A stretch of 64,000 nt of DNA from Labilithrix sp. (GCA_019637175.1 JAHBWD010000016.1:1-64000); one strand, 5' to 3'. Shown: positions 26,679 to 35,842, counted from the stretch's first letter. The notes: generated by a model not told the origin, from the letters alone. Numbers and translations: made by a program.

Positions 26679-27595
26679 AGAAGACCGCGCCGCCTCGAGT
26701 CAAGGTCGCGCTCGTCGCCAAGCGCACCACGTATCGGAAGTTCGTGGTCGAGGAGCACGACCCGATCATCGCGCGCCTCCTCCGGCGGCGTGACCCCACG
26801 GTCATTCGCCTCAAGTCGTCGCACGAGGCCCACGAAGAGACTGTGCTCGAGGTCGAAGAGGCGCTCGATCGGCTCGGCGCCGAGGTCGTCTATCGCGGCG
26901 GACCGCGCGGGCACATTCCGCCGCGCATCGATCTCGTGCTCACCGTGGGCGGCGACGGGACGCTCCTCGCGGCGTCGCATCAGATCGGAGACGGCGTGCC
27001 CCTGCTCGGGATCAACAGCGCGCCCGATCACTCCGTCGGCTTCTTCTGCGGAGGCAAGAAGGGTCGCGTGCTCGCGACGCTCCGGCGCGCGCTCGACGGA
27101 CGCCTGCCGAAGGTCTCGCTCACGCGCATGCGCGTCGATCTGAACGGCAGGTGCCTGCACGCGCGCGTCCTCAACGAGGCGCTCGTCTGTCACGCGTCGC
27201 CCGCGGCGACCTCGCGGTACATCCTCCGGATCCACCGCGCCGACGGATCGTTCGTGGAGGAGGATCAGCGCTCGAGCGGCATCTGGGTCGGCCCGCCGGC
27301 GGGCTCGACCGCCGCGCAGCGGAGCGCGGGGGGACGCGTGTTGCCGCTCGCGTCGCGCCGCCTCCAGTACGTCGTGCGCGAGCCCTATCGGCCGGACGGT
27401 GGGCGCCTGAAGCTCGCGACCGGCCTGCTCGACGAGGACGGGCGCTTGATTTTACGAAGTAAAATGCGGGAGGCGAAGGTCTTCCTCGACGGGCACCGGC
27501 TCGTCTACCCGGTCACGATCGGCGACGTGCTGGTGATGCGCAGGAGCGCCGAGCGCCTCGTCGTGCTCGGGCTCGCCACCAAACGCCGCCGCTGA
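26675..27595 (+). CDS. nadK: NAD kinase
   Basis: 306 residues from the GTG at 26675, coupled to the Nudix gene. The GGDGT motif (TVGGDGTLLAAS) and an NE motif (LNEALVCH) identify the ATP-NAD kinase fold, with GLGSSGIWVG replaced by QRSSGIWVGPPAGSTAA. It makes NADP from NAD. Upstream in-frame sequence overlaps the Nudix gene and is a shadow. Confidence 0.9.
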   Translation: MKKTAPPRVKVALVAKRTTYRKFVVEEHDPIIARLLRRRDPTVIRLKSSHEAHEETVLEVEEALDRLGAEVVYRGGPRGHIPPRIDLVLTVGGDGTLLAASHQIGDGVPLLGINSAPDHSVGFFCGGKKGRVLATLRRALDGRLPKVSLTRMRVDLNGRCLHARVLNEALVCHASPAATSRYILRIHRADGSFVEEDQRSSGIWVGPPAGSTAAQRSAGGRVLPLASRRLQYVVREPYRPDGGRLKLATGLLDEDGRLILRSKMREAKVFLDGHRLVYPVTIGDVLVMRRSAERLVVLGLATKRRR

Positions 27596-27712
27596 CAGTG
27601 GTTCAATGAGTCGATGACGCGTCGCGTTATCGACCAAAATCGACGCAAAAAACAACGGCTGGCGTGCATTTCTGGTCGACTCAGGCTGCACGCCGCACTA
27701 TCTCGCCGCCTG

Positions 27713-28762
27713 ATGGGTTTCGAAGTCATCGGCACTGGCATGTATGTGCCCGGAGAGCCCGTGACCAACACGCAGCTCACGCGCGTGATGGACACCTCCG
27801 ACGAGTGGATCCACCAGCGCTCGGGCATCCGCCAGCGCCACTTTGCGGCCGAGGGCCAGGGCGTGAGCGACATGGCCTTCGAGGCGACCAAGCGCGCGCT
27901 CGAGGCCGCGCGGATCGGTCCGAAGGACATCGACTACATCCTCTTCGCGACCATGACGCCCGACTACGTCTTCCCGGGCTCGGGCGCGGTCCTCGGCGGC
28001 AAGCTCGGCATCAACGTGCCGGCGCTCGACATCCGCCAGCAGTGCGGCGCGATGCTCTACGGCCTGCAGCTCATCGACGGGCTCATCAAGAGCGGCGTCG
28101 CCAAGACGATCCTCTTCATCGGCGCCGAGGCCCACGCCGGCTTCATGCCGTGGGACGACTGGGACATCCTCGAGGGCAAGACGGATCGCAAGCAGACGCC
28201 CGAGCAGCGCGAGCGCGCGAACAAGCATCGCGCGGTCGCGGTCCTCTTCGGCGACGGCGCGGGCGCGATGGTCTTCCGCGCGACCGATCGCGACGCGGGG
28301 CTCATCGCGGCGAAGGTCCACTCCGACGGCACCTACGTCGACGAGCTGCTCATCCCCGGTTGCGGCTTCAAGACGCGCCCGTACTGCCAGCCGCGCCTCT
28401 ACGAAGAGATGCTCTACGTGCCGTACATGAACGGCAAAGAGGTCTTCAAGTTCGCGGTCACGACGCTGCCGAAGTGCGCCCGCCAGCTCTGCGAAGAGTC
28501 GAAGACGCCGATCGAGAAGATCGACTGGTTCCTCGCGCACCAGGCCAACGCGCGGATCAACGACTACGTGCGCGAGCAGCTCGACGTGCCCGTCGAGAAG
28601 ATGCCGATGAACATCGATCGATACGGCAACACGAGCGCGGGAACGCTCCCCATCTTGATCGACGAGTGCACGCGAGACGGGAAGCTGAAGAAAGGCGACC
28701 TCACGATGATGTTCGCGCTCGGCGCGGGCATGCATTGGGGTTGCGCTCTGGTGCGCTGGTAA
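27713..28762 (+). CDS. 3-oxoacyl-ACP synthase III-like (KAS III) protein
   Basis: 349 residues from an ATG at 27713. A thiolase-fold condensing enzyme with the full FabH triad: Cys in QQCGAML, His in AHQANARI and Asn in YGNTSAG. The segment around 145-165 (WDDWDILEGKTDRKQTPEQR) is longer than in E. coli FabH. No acyl carrier protein or other fab genes are adjacent, so the product could be a fatty acid starter or a specialised acyl group. Confidence 0.88.
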   Translation: MGFEVIGTGMYVPGEPVTNTQLTRVMDTSDEWIHQRSGIRQRHFAAEGQGVSDMAFEATKRALEAARIGPKDIDYILFATMTPDYVFPGSGAVLGGKLGINVPALDIRQQCGAMLYGLQLIDGLIKSGVAKTILFIGAEAHAGFMPWDDWDILEGKTDRKQTPEQRERANKHRAVAVLFGDGAGAMVFRATDRDAGLIAAKVHSDGTYVDELLIPGCGFKTRPYCQPRLYEEMLYVPYMNGKEVFKFAVTTLPKCARQLCEESKTPIEKIDWFLAHQANARINDYVREQLDVPVEKMPMNIDRYGNTSAGTLPILIDECTRDGKLKKGDLTMMFALGAGMHWGCALVRW

Positions 28763-28783
28763 CGAAGTGCTAGATTTGCGGGC

Positions 28784-29455
28784 ATGAAGCTTGTCCGCCT
28801 GTCCGTTCTTGCCGCGGCGCTCGCGGCCGTCCCCGCGACCGCGGTGATGGTCCCCAGCGACGCGAAAGCGTCGGTCTCGATCGCGGTCGGTTTCGACGCC
28901 CTGGTGAGAGACGCCGACGCGGTCTCCGTCGTCACGCCGCTCGAGGCCAAGAGCGTCTGGGAAGACGGCCGCATCTACACGTACACGAAGGTGCGGATCG
29001 ATCAGGGCGTCGCCGGCGAGCTCGGAACGGGCGCCGACGGCTGGGTTCGCACGATGGGCGGCGTGGTCGGCAAGATCGGCCAGCTCGTCGACGGCGAGCC
29101 GGTGCTCACGACGGGCAAGCCTTCGCTGCTGTTTCTGCGCAAGCTCCGCGCCGGCGGCTACGAGGTCTCGGCGCGCGCGCAGGGGCAGTACCCGGTCATC
29201 ACCGACGAGAACGCGAAGGTGAAGAAGGTCATCCGCTCGGCCAACGTCGGCGTGCTCTTCCCGCCGAAGGTCAAGGCCGAGGTCCCGAAAGACGGCGTCA
29301 CGCCGGGCGGCAGCCAGAGCGTCGATCCGCGCATCGCGCAGTCGGCGAACATCCGCCTCGCGGGTGAGGCGCTGCACGATCGCCCGCTCGACGAGGTCGT
29401 GCGCGAGGTCGCGGCGTCCTGGAAGCGTCTTCACACGCCTGCTGCGACCAAGTGA
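28784..29455 (+). CDS. Secreted protein of unknown function
   Basis: 223 residues with an N-terminal signal peptide (LSVLAAALAAVPATAVMV, cleavage probably near DAKA). The mature part is beta-rich with no motif I recognise. It ends four bases into the next gene (GTGA), so the two are translationally coupled. The partner is a matrixin-like protease, which might be functionally related. Confidence 0.75.
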   Translation: MKLVRLSVLAAALAAVPATAVMVPSDAKASVSIAVGFDALVRDADAVSVVTPLEAKSVWEDGRIYTYTKVRIDQGVAGELGTGADGWVRTMGGVVGKIGQLVDGEPVLTTGKPSLLFLRKLRAGGYEVSARAQGQYPVITDENAKVKKVIRSANVGVLFPPKVKAEVPKDGVTPGGSQSVDPRIAQSANIRLAGEALHDRPLDEVVREVAASWKRLHTPAATK

Positions 29456-30477
29456 AGACGAGGGCCGAGAGAGTTGGGAAAGAGAGACGCGGAGGCGCGG
29501 AAGATTTTTTTGTAAAGATCCTCCGCGCCTCCGCGCCTCTCGTTTCCGTCGCCCTGCTCCTCTCGCCTTCGCCCGCGAGCGCGTTTTGTCGGACGACGAC
29601 GGTGCCCGTGGTGGCTGATTTTCAGCCTTCGCCGACGAAGTGCTGGACGGAAGGCGTGCCGCTCTTCTGGCGGAACTCGTGCGTCGGGTACAACGTGCAG
29701 AAGAACGCGAGCCGGCAGGTCGCGTTCGACGACGCGGCGAACACGCTCTCGCGGGCGTTCACGAAGTGGACGGGCGCGAGCTGCCCGACGGAGGGCACCG
29801 GGCGCTCGCGCGTCAGCATCGACGTGCGCGATCTCGGGCCGGTCGAGTGCGGCGAGGTGAAGTACAACCAGAGCGGGGGCAACCAGAACGTCATCGTCTT
29901 CCGTGACGGCAAGTGGCCTCACGAGGCGTCGAACAACACGCTCGCCCTCACCACGGTCACGTTCAACCCCGAGACGGGCGAAATCTACGACGCGGACATG
30001 GAGGTCAACACCTTCGATCAGCGCGTCACGCTCACCGATCCCGTGCCGAGCGACGGCTACGACTTCGCGAGCATCGCGACCCACGAGGCCGGGCACTTCC
30101 TCGGCCTCGCGCACTCGGGCGACAACCGGGCGACGATGTTCGCGAACTACACGCCGGGCGCGACCGCGATGCGCAACCTCACGGCCGACGACGTCGCCGG
30201 CGTCTGCTCGGTCTACCGACCCGACGGCGCGCGCGCCGTGCTCGAGGGCAAGGTCACCCCCGGCCCCCAGTGCGACCCCACCCCTCGCCGCGGCTTCACC
30301 ACCGAGTGCGCCGACGCCGACGCGGCGAAGAAGGGCTGCTCGATCTCCTCCTCGTCGCACGGCGCGTCCGGCGCGCCGCCGACGGCCGGCTGGGCCCTCG
30401 CCGCTGCGTCGCTCGCTTTCGTCGTCCGCGCCCGGCGCCGCAGGCTTCGCGCCGTCCCCGCGCGCCGCGTGTGCTAA
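29452..30477 (+). CDS. Matrixin-like secreted metalloprotease with MYXO-CTERM-like tail
   Basis: 341 residues from a GTG at 29452. The zinc motif HEAGHFLGLAHS at about 213-224 is that of matrixins, and the region before it matches metzincin folds (AFTKWTGASC). The C-terminus has GCSISSSS, a hydrophobic stretch (AGWALAAASLAFVV) and then RARRRR, a MYXO-CTERM-like sorting tail. The first 22 residues are polar and are encoded by a palindromic repeat; the hydrophobic signal (LVSVALLLSPSPASAF) follows. The start is therefore unusual. Confidence 0.85.
   Translation: MKTRAERVGKERRGGAEDFFVKILRASAPLVSVALLLSPSPASAFCRTTTVPVVADFQPSPTKCWTEGVPLFWRNSCVGYNVQKNASRQVAFDDAANTLSRAFTKWTGASCPTEGTGRSRVSIDVRDLGPVECGEVKYNQSGGNQNVIVFRDGKWPHEASNNTLALTTVTFNPETGEIYDADMEVNTFDQRVTLTDPVPSDGYDFASIATHEAGHFLGLAHSGDNRATMFANYTPGATAMRNLTADDVAGVCSVYRPDGARAVLEGKVTPGPQCDPTPRRGFTTECADADAAKKGCSISSSSHGASGAPPTAGWALAAASLAFVVRARRRRLRAVPARRVC
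29483..29540. repeat. 58-bp inverted repeat (19-bp arms, one mismatch) inside a gene start
   Basis: Left arm 29483-29501 and right arm 29522-29540 pair with one mismatch around a 20-base AT-rich core. Each arm carries two copies of a GGCGCGGA-type unit. It looks like a dispersed palindromic element and covers codons 11-30 of the protease gene. Confidence 0.8.
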
Positions 30478-30491
30478 CCATCCCGTCTTCG

Positions 30492-31661
30492 ATGCCCGCG
30501 GACGCGCGCGCCCAGCCGGTCCTCATCACGCGCGAAGACGATCTCGCCCGCGCAGCGCTCCGCCTCACCGAGGCGCGGCGGATCGCGGTCGATCTCGAGT
30601 CGAACGGGATGTTCGCCTATCGCGCGACGGCCTGCATCGTGCAGATCGCGTCGGAGGGAGACGTCATCCTGGTCGACGCCCTGAAAACCTCGCTCGCGCC
30701 GCTCGCCGAGCTGATGACGTCGCGCGCGACCGAGAAGATCATCCACGACGTCGCGTTCGACGCGCGCATCCTCGCCGAGGCTCGCGTCGCCCTCGCGAAC
30801 GTGCGCGACACGTCGCTCGCGGCGCGCATGCTCGGCCGCACCGCGACGGGCCTCGCGTCGCTCCTCGACGTCGAGCTCGGCGTCTCGATCGACAAGAAGA
30901 TGCAGCAGCACGATTGGTCGGAGCGGCCGCTCACCCCGAGCGCGCTCACCTACCTCGCGGGCGACGTGGCGCACCTGCACGCGCTCCGCGATCGCCTGTG
31001 GACCGAGGTCGAGGAGCGCGGCATCGCCGACGCGGTCGAAGAGGAGACGCGCTATCGCCTGGCGCAAGCCGTCGCCGCGGCGGGCACGGAGGATCCCCGC
31101 CCGCCCTACGTGCGGCTGAAGGGCATCGAACGCGTGCCCGAGGCGGAGCTCGCGATCCTGCGGCACCTCGCCGAGATCCGCGAGCGGCACGCGCGCGATC
31201 TCGACGTCCCGCCGTACAAAGTGCTCGCGCCCGACGTGCTCTTCGCGATCGCGCGCGCCAAGCCGACGACGCTCGACGAGCTCTCGCAGATCAAGGGCGC
31301 GATGTCCGGCAGGCGCGCGCGCGCGCTCGCGCCCGACGTGCTCGACGCCGTGGCCGTCGGCATCGAAGACGTGACGATCCCCGACGAAGAGCGCGTCTGG
31401 TTCGACAAGCCGCGCCTCGCCGCGGGCGTCGCGCGCAAGCGGCGCGCCCGTGAGCAGAGGCTCACCAAGTGGCGCAAGGACGAAGCCAAGCGGCGAGGCG
31501 TCGACGAGCAGGTCGTCTTGCCGGGACACTGCCTCCACGATCTCGCCGATCTCGCCGAGGTGTCGCTCGAGGCGATCGCGGCCGTGCCCGGCATCGGCGC
31601 GTTCCGCGTCGCGCGCGACGGCGCGGCGCTCCTCACCGCGATCGCCGAGGAGGGTCCGTGA
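30492..31661 (+). CDS. rnd: Ribonuclease D
   Basis: 389 residues from the ATG at 30492. The DEDD exonuclease motifs are visible: AVDLESNG (Asp-x-Glu), IIHDVAFDARIL (Asp) and YLAGDVAHLHAL (Tyr and Asp). An HRDC domain lies at about 225-300 (LAEIRERHARDLDVPPYKVL, LDELSQIKG). It trims 3' ends of structured RNAs. Its stop overlaps the lpxB start. Confidence 0.92.
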   Translation: MPADARAQPVLITREDDLARAALRLTEARRIAVDLESNGMFAYRATACIVQIASEGDVILVDALKTSLAPLAELMTSRATEKIIHDVAFDARILAEARVALANVRDTSLAARMLGRTATGLASLLDVELGVSIDKKMQQHDWSERPLTPSALTYLAGDVAHLHALRDRLWTEVEERGIADAVEEETRYRLAQAVAAAGTEDPRPPYVRLKGIERVPEAELAILRHLAEIRERHARDLDVPPYKVLAPDVLFAIARAKPTTLDELSQIKGAMSGRRARALAPDVLDAVAVGIEDVTIPDEERVWFDKPRLAAGVARKRRAREQRLTKWRKDEAKRRGVDEQVVLPGHCLHDLADLAEVSLEAIAAVPGIGAFRVARDGAALLTAIAEEGP

Positions 31662-32800
31662 GCGATCTGCTCGTCGTCGCCGGCGAAGCCTCGGGTGACC
31701 GCGCCGGCGCCGCCGTGCTCGCGCGAATGCCCGGGGTGCGCGCGTTCGGCATGGGAGGCGGCGCGCTCCAGGGCGAGGGCCTCGAGCTCGTCGCCGATCT
31801 CCGCGAGACGACCGCGCTCGGCGTGGCGGAGGTCGCGCGGCGCGCCTACGGCGTCGCTCGGGCGTACACGCTGCTCCGCGCCGCGGTCGCCCGCCGCCGG
31901 CCGCGCGCGGCGCTACTTGTAAACTACACTGAATTCAACGCGCGCCTCGCCGAGTCGCTCTGGGCGTCGGGAACGCGCGTCCTCTGGTACGGCGCGCCGC
32001 AAGTGTGGGCCTGGCGGCCGGGTCGCGCGGCGCCGCTGCGGAAGCACCTCGATCGCATGGCGGTCATGCTCCCGTTCGAGGAGGGCCTGTGGCGCTCGGT
32101 CGGCGTCGACGCGCACTACGTCGGGCACCCGGCGCTCGAAGAACGTCGCACCGATCGCGTCGCCGCGCGTGAGCTCCTCGGGATGACGCCGCGCGCGCCC
32201 GCGATCGCCATCCTACCGGGCAGCAGACCTCACGAGGTGCGGCGCCTGCTGACGCCGATGCTCGGGGCGTACGAGACGGTGCGGCGCGAGCTCGCGAGCA
32301 TCGACGCGCGCGTCTTGCTCGCGCCGAGCCTCGACGACGCGACACGCCGATGGGCGGCCGACGTCGCGGCGTTCTACCAAGTCGACGTCGTCGACGTCGA
32401 CGCGCGCGCGGGGACGGCGTATGCGATGCCGGCGTTCGACGCCGCGCTGTGCGCCTCGGGCACCGCGTCGCTCGAGTGCGCGCTCGCGCGCGTGGTGCCG
32501 ATCGTCTGCTATCGCGTCGGCCTCGCGACCGAGCTCGGCGCGCGCGCGCTCGTGACGACGCCGTTCGTCGCCCTGCCCAACGTGCTGCTCGGGCGCGCCG
32601 CGTTCCCCGAGCTGCTCCAGAGGCACGCGACCGCCTCGCGCATGACGGACGCGCTCGCGAACGTGCTCGAAGAGCGCGACGGATACATCGAAGCGTGCGA
32701 CGCCGTCGAGCGCGCGCTCGGCCCGGCGGCCTCGGCGTCGCGCGCGGTCGCGCGGATGCTCGAGCCGTGGCTCGGGGCGCGCGCGAGCCTGAGCGTATGA
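31658..32800 (+). CDS. lpxB: Lipid-A-disaccharide synthase
   Basis: 380 residues from a GTG at 31658 that overlaps the RNase D stop. The N-terminus VSDLLVVAGEASGDRAGA and RVLWYGAPQVWAWRPGR are typical of LpxB, with ILPGSRPHEV and ALCASGTASLECAL in the C-terminal lobe. It joins UDP-diacylglucosamine to lipid X at the inner membrane. The stop overlaps the glycosyltransferase start. Confidence 0.93.
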   Translation: MSDLLVVAGEASGDRAGAAVLARMPGVRAFGMGGGALQGEGLELVADLRETTALGVAEVARRAYGVARAYTLLRAAVARRRPRAALLVNYTEFNARLAESLWASGTRVLWYGAPQVWAWRPGRAAPLRKHLDRMAVMLPFEEGLWRSVGVDAHYVGHPALEERRTDRVAARELLGMTPRAPAIAILPGSRPHEVRRLLTPMLGAYETVRRELASIDARVLLAPSLDDATRRWAADVAAFYQVDVVDVDARAGTAYAMPAFDAALCASGTASLECALARVVPIVCYRVGLATELGARALVTTPFVALPNVLLGRAAFPELLQRHATASRMTDALANVLEERDGYIEACDAVERALGPAASASRAVARMLEPWLGARASLSV

Positions 32801-34428
32801 ACGCGCTCCTCGCCGTCTCCGTCGTCCTCTTCGCCGTTCGCGTCTACGCGGCGACGACGGTGGGTTTCGGCGACAGCGAGGCGCTCTACGCGTCGTGGGC
32901 GGTTCACCCACAGCCGGCGTACCTCGATCACCCCGGGCTCGTGGGCGTGGTCGCGCGCGCGATCGGCGAAGGCGCGAGCCCGACGCCGATGCGCGCGCAC
33001 GCCGTGACCGCGATCGTCGCGACGCTCTTGCCGTGGCTCGTGTACGCGAGCGCGCGCGCGTTCGGCGCGACGAAGGAGCGGGCGGCGTACGCCGGCCTGG
33101 CCGTCGCGCTCGTCCCCGAGACCGCCGTCGGGCTCTTCGCCATGACCCCGGATCTGCTCCTCGCGCCCCTCTGGCTCGGCGGCCTCGCGCTCGCGGCGAT
33201 CGGCCTCGAAGCGCCGGCCGGGAGCACGCGCTCGTCCGTCGCGCTGCTCGCCGCAGGGCTCTTCGCCGGCACCGCGTGCGCGGCGAAGGTCTCCGGCGTC
33301 TTGCTCGTTTTCGCGCTCGTCGCCGCTTATGCATCGATCGCGCTGTCGAAGGAGCCCGAGGGGAAAGCCGCGCGCACCGTGTGGCCCTGGGCGGGCATCG
33401 CCGCGGGGCTCATCGTGATGCTCCCCGTCATCCTGTACGAGAAGAAGCTCGGATGGCCGATGCTCGTGCACCGCCTCGTCGACACCCAGCACGGCGCCGG
33501 CGCCGCGACGGTGCTCCTGCGCAACATCGGAGCGATCACGCTGGGGCAGCTCGCCTACCTCTCGCCCGTGTTCGCCGTGATCGCCGTGGTCGTCGCGCGC
33601 GATCTGATCCGCGAACGCGGGCGCGACGCTCGCGGGCGGCTGCTGTTTCTCGCGTTCACCGTGCCCCTCGTGCCTCTGTTGGCGCTCTGCCTGTGGAGCC
33701 CCGTGGCCGAACCGCACTGGATCGCGCCGGCGCTGCTCGCGCTCCCGATCCACGCGGCGAGGCGCGGCGCTGGCGCCTCGCGACGGATGTACACCGCGGC
33801 GGCAGCCGTCGCCGCCGCGCTCACGCTCGGGGCGCACGCGTGGGTGCTCACGCCGCAATCGGCGCGGCTCCTGCCCGAGACGTCCGACCCGAAGCTCGAC
33901 ATCGCGAGCGAGCTCCACGGATGGCCCACCGCGCTCGAGGCCGTGCGCGAGCAGATGGCCGGCGCGGCGACGCCCTTCGATCCCGAAGGCCGCGAGGTCG
34001 TCGTCGTCGGACCCCACTGGACGGTGTGCGCGCAGCTCCACGCGGGTCTACCCGGCGTTCGCGTCGGGTGCGCGACGACGATCAAGGACGACTTCGACGC
34101 ATGGGTTCCGCGCGAGCAGTGGCGGCGCGCCGATCACGTCCTCTACGTCACCGACAATCGCTTCGAGGGCGACGGCGGCGAGCAGCTCCCGGCGCACGTC
34201 AAGAGCGCGCAGAGCCGCGTGCGCATCATGCGCGGCGGCAGGACGGCGCGCGTCTTTCACCTCTACTTGTACGATCGGCGCGGCTCCGGGCTACGCGACA
34301 CCAGCGACCGGGACGCGGAAGGCAGGCAGGCTCTTCACGAGGCAAATGAGAATGGGGACCGCGCCCATGAGGTAGAGCACCCCATGCCAGGCGCCGACGG
34401 CCTGAAGCATCACGCCGTGCGTGAGTGA
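32797..34428 (+). CDS. Membrane glycosyltransferase (GT39/ArnT-like)
   Basis: 543 residues, start overlapping the lpxB stop (ATGA). About ten hydrophobic helices and an N-terminal loop with GFGDSEALYASWAVHP followed by YLDHPGLVGV, a pattern of the GT39/GT83 dolichol-mannose or ArnT-like families. Because it follows lpxB, lipid A or another envelope glycolipid is a reasonable acceptor (inference). The last 46 codons run antisense into the convergent small membrane gene, so the true C-terminus may be shorter. Confidence 0.85.
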   Translation: MNALLAVSVVLFAVRVYAATTVGFGDSEALYASWAVHPQPAYLDHPGLVGVVARAIGEGASPTPMRAHAVTAIVATLLPWLVYASARAFGATKERAAYAGLAVALVPETAVGLFAMTPDLLLAPLWLGGLALAAIGLEAPAGSTRSSVALLAAGLFAGTACAAKVSGVLLVFALVAAYASIALSKEPEGKAARTVWPWAGIAAGLIVMLPVILYEKKLGWPMLVHRLVDTQHGAGAATVLLRNIGAITLGQLAYLSPVFAVIAVVVARDLIRERGRDARGRLLFLAFTVPLVPLLALCLWSPVAEPHWIAPALLALPIHAARRGAGASRRMYTAAAAVAAALTLGAHAWVLTPQSARLLPETSDPKLDIASELHGWPTALEAVREQMAGAATPFDPEGREVVVVGPHWTVCAQLHAGLPGVRVGCATTIKDDFDAWVPREQWRRADHVLYVTDNRFEGDGGEQLPAHVKSAQSRVRIMRGGRTARVFHLYLYDRRGSGLRDTSDRDAEGRQALHEANENGDRAHEVEHPMPGADGLKHHAVRE

Positions 34429-34653
34429 GCCCATGAACGCGAAGACCCCGGCGATCCAGCCGTAGCGTTTCTGGAACGCGAGGCCGAAGGCCGTGAGCCC
34501 GAGCACGGCGATCATCATGATGCCCCACGCGATCATGAGCCAGCGGGAGTAGCCGGCGACGGATCCGCCGGTGATCAGGAGACGGACGAGCTCGAAGCCT
34601 GCGAGGGCGGCTGCGACGCCGCTGCCGATGAGGCTGAAGGTGCGGGGATGCAT
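34291..34653 (-). CDS. Small four-helix membrane protein
   Basis: 120 residues with four hydrophobic segments (LIGSGVAAALAGFELVRLL, LMIAWGIMMIAVLGLTAFGL, WIAGVFAFMGSLTHGVML, VLYLMGAVPILICLVKSL). No family recognised. It overlaps the end of the glycosyltransferase by 138 bases on the other strand, but its membrane pattern is convincing. Confidence 0.7.
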   Translation of the reverse strand: MHPRTFSLIGSGVAAALAGFELVRLLITGGSVAGYSRWLMIAWGIMMIAVLGLTAFGLAFQKRYGWIAGVFAFMGSLTHGVMLQAVGAWHGVLYLMGAVPILICLVKSLPAFRVPVAGVA

Positions 34654-34684
34654 GGCGCGAGGGGACTGCGAGAGGTGTGCCTTG

Positions 34685-34732
34685 GCGAGCGCGAGCGCGA
34701 GCGCGAGCGCGAACGCGAACGCGAACGCGAAC
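34685..34732. repeat. Hexamer tandem repeat, 4 x GCGAGC then 4 x GCGAAC
   Basis: Eight perfect 6-bp units, half of them carrying G and half A at the fifth base. They lie in the gap between the small membrane gene and the four-helix bundle gene. A shorter related GCGTGC/GCGTTG-rich tract follows near 35195-35235. Confidence 0.9.
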
Positions 34733-34814
34733 GCACGAGAGATCGCTCGCTCGGCTTTTCCAGCTGCCTCGGTGCTCGAGCGAACGGGGCTCGGGGCAGA
34801 GGAGAGAAAACACC

Positions 34815-35145
34815 ATGCTCAAAGCATTCGATATCGCCGTGGGTGTCGTCACCGAGCTGCGGAACGTCGTGGCCGAGCTCGAACGACATGACGCGGACCT
34901 CGCCAAGCAACTCCGGAGAGCGATGAACAGCGTCACCCTCAACATCGCCGAAGGAAGCCACGCACGAGGACGAAGGCGAACCTTCCACTACACCGTCGCC
35001 ATGGGCTCCGGCAGAGAAGTCCTGGCAGCGCTCACCACCGCGAGGGCGTGGGGCTACCTGCCGGAAGTCCCCGCGCGAATCGACGACGCCCTCAAACACG
35101 TCATCGCCATCCTCTACAAAAACGTCGGCTCGCCTCGCTGCGTAA
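34815..35145 (+). CDS. Four-helix bundle protein (23S rRNA IVP family), frame disrupted near its end
   Basis: Starts at the ATG at 34815 after GGAGAG. Residues LKAFDIAVGVVTELRNVVAE, SVTLNIAEGSHARGRRRTF and SGREVLAALTTARAWGYLPE are typical of TIGR02436-like four-helix bundle proteins. The frame as read continues to 35882 as antisense of the next gene. If one A is dropped from the A5 run at 35118-35122, it ends ILYKTSARLAA at a TAA (35143-35145), giving about 109 residues, normal for the family. Treated here as frameshifted. Confidence 0.7.
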
Positions 35146-35186
35146 ACGCCGGCGCGGCGGTCACCCGCCGCCGCGCCGACCTCCGA

Positions 35187-35837
35187 TCACGCGCGCGTAC
35201 GCGTACGCGTGCGCGTTGGCGTGCGCGGAGCGCCAAGCGCGTTCGGCGAGAGGCTCACGCTGCGCCACGCGAGGTCGGGGAAGATCTTTCGCATCCACTT
35301 CATCGAGAGGGGGGCGCCGGCGAGCCAACGGCGGCAGCCCTCGTGGGACGGGCCGAGGAGCACGACGTCGAGCACGAGTGGAGGCCACGGCGGGAGCGAG
35401 CCCTGCTCGACGAAGCGCGTCATGTCGGCGACGAGGGGGGCGAGGAGCTCGGCCTTGCGGGCGGCGAGCGGCTCCTGAACCTCGGGCTCGAGCTCGAGGG
35501 ACATCGCCTCGTACATGAAGCGGCCCTCGAGGCGGTGCGCGGCGATCCACGCGAGGTGCGCGTCGACGAGCGAAGTCACCGCGCCGCGCGCGCTCCGCGC
35601 CTTCCCCACCCGCGCCGTCAGATGACCGAAGAGACGCTCGAACGTGCGCACGAGGAGCGCGAGCACGATCGCGCTCCTCCCCGCGAAGAGGTGATAGACG
35701 CTCGAGGGGCTCGCGCCCGCGGCGCGACGGATCTCCTCGATGCCCGTGCCGAGGACGCCCCGCTCGCCGAAACACACGAGCGCCGCGTCGAGGAGCGCGT
35801 CACGCCGCTTCTGCCCGTCTCGCCGCACGCCTGGCAT
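35187..35837 (-). CDS. TetR-family transcriptional regulator
   Basis: 216 residues from the ATG at 35837 (MPGVRRDGQKRR). The helix-turn-helix is at about 10-50 (FGERGVLGTGIEEIRRAAGA, SPSSVYHLFAGRSAIV). A helical ligand domain follows, and the last residues are a simple TR repeat. An earlier ATG at 35870 is possible and would lie inside the palindrome. It is divergent from the SDR gene and likely regulates it. Confidence 0.85.
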   Translation of the reverse strand: MPGVRRDGQKRRDALLDAALVCFGERGVLGTGIEEIRRAAGASPSSVYHLFAGRSAIVLALLVRTFERLFGHLTARVGKARSARGAVTSLVDAHLAWIAAHRLEGRFMYEAMSLELEPEVQEPLAARKAELLAPLVADMTRFVEQGSLPPWPPLVLDVVLLGPSHEGCRRWLAGAPLSMKWMRKIFPDLAWRSVSLSPNALGAPRTPTRTRTRTRA

Positions 35838-35842
35838 CGTCT

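Noticed and set aside
27619..27646. GCGTCG...CGACGC inverted repeat followed by an A run upstream of KAS III
   Set aside because: For a terminator on the plus strand a T run would be needed; the A run would suit only the minus strand on the wrong side.
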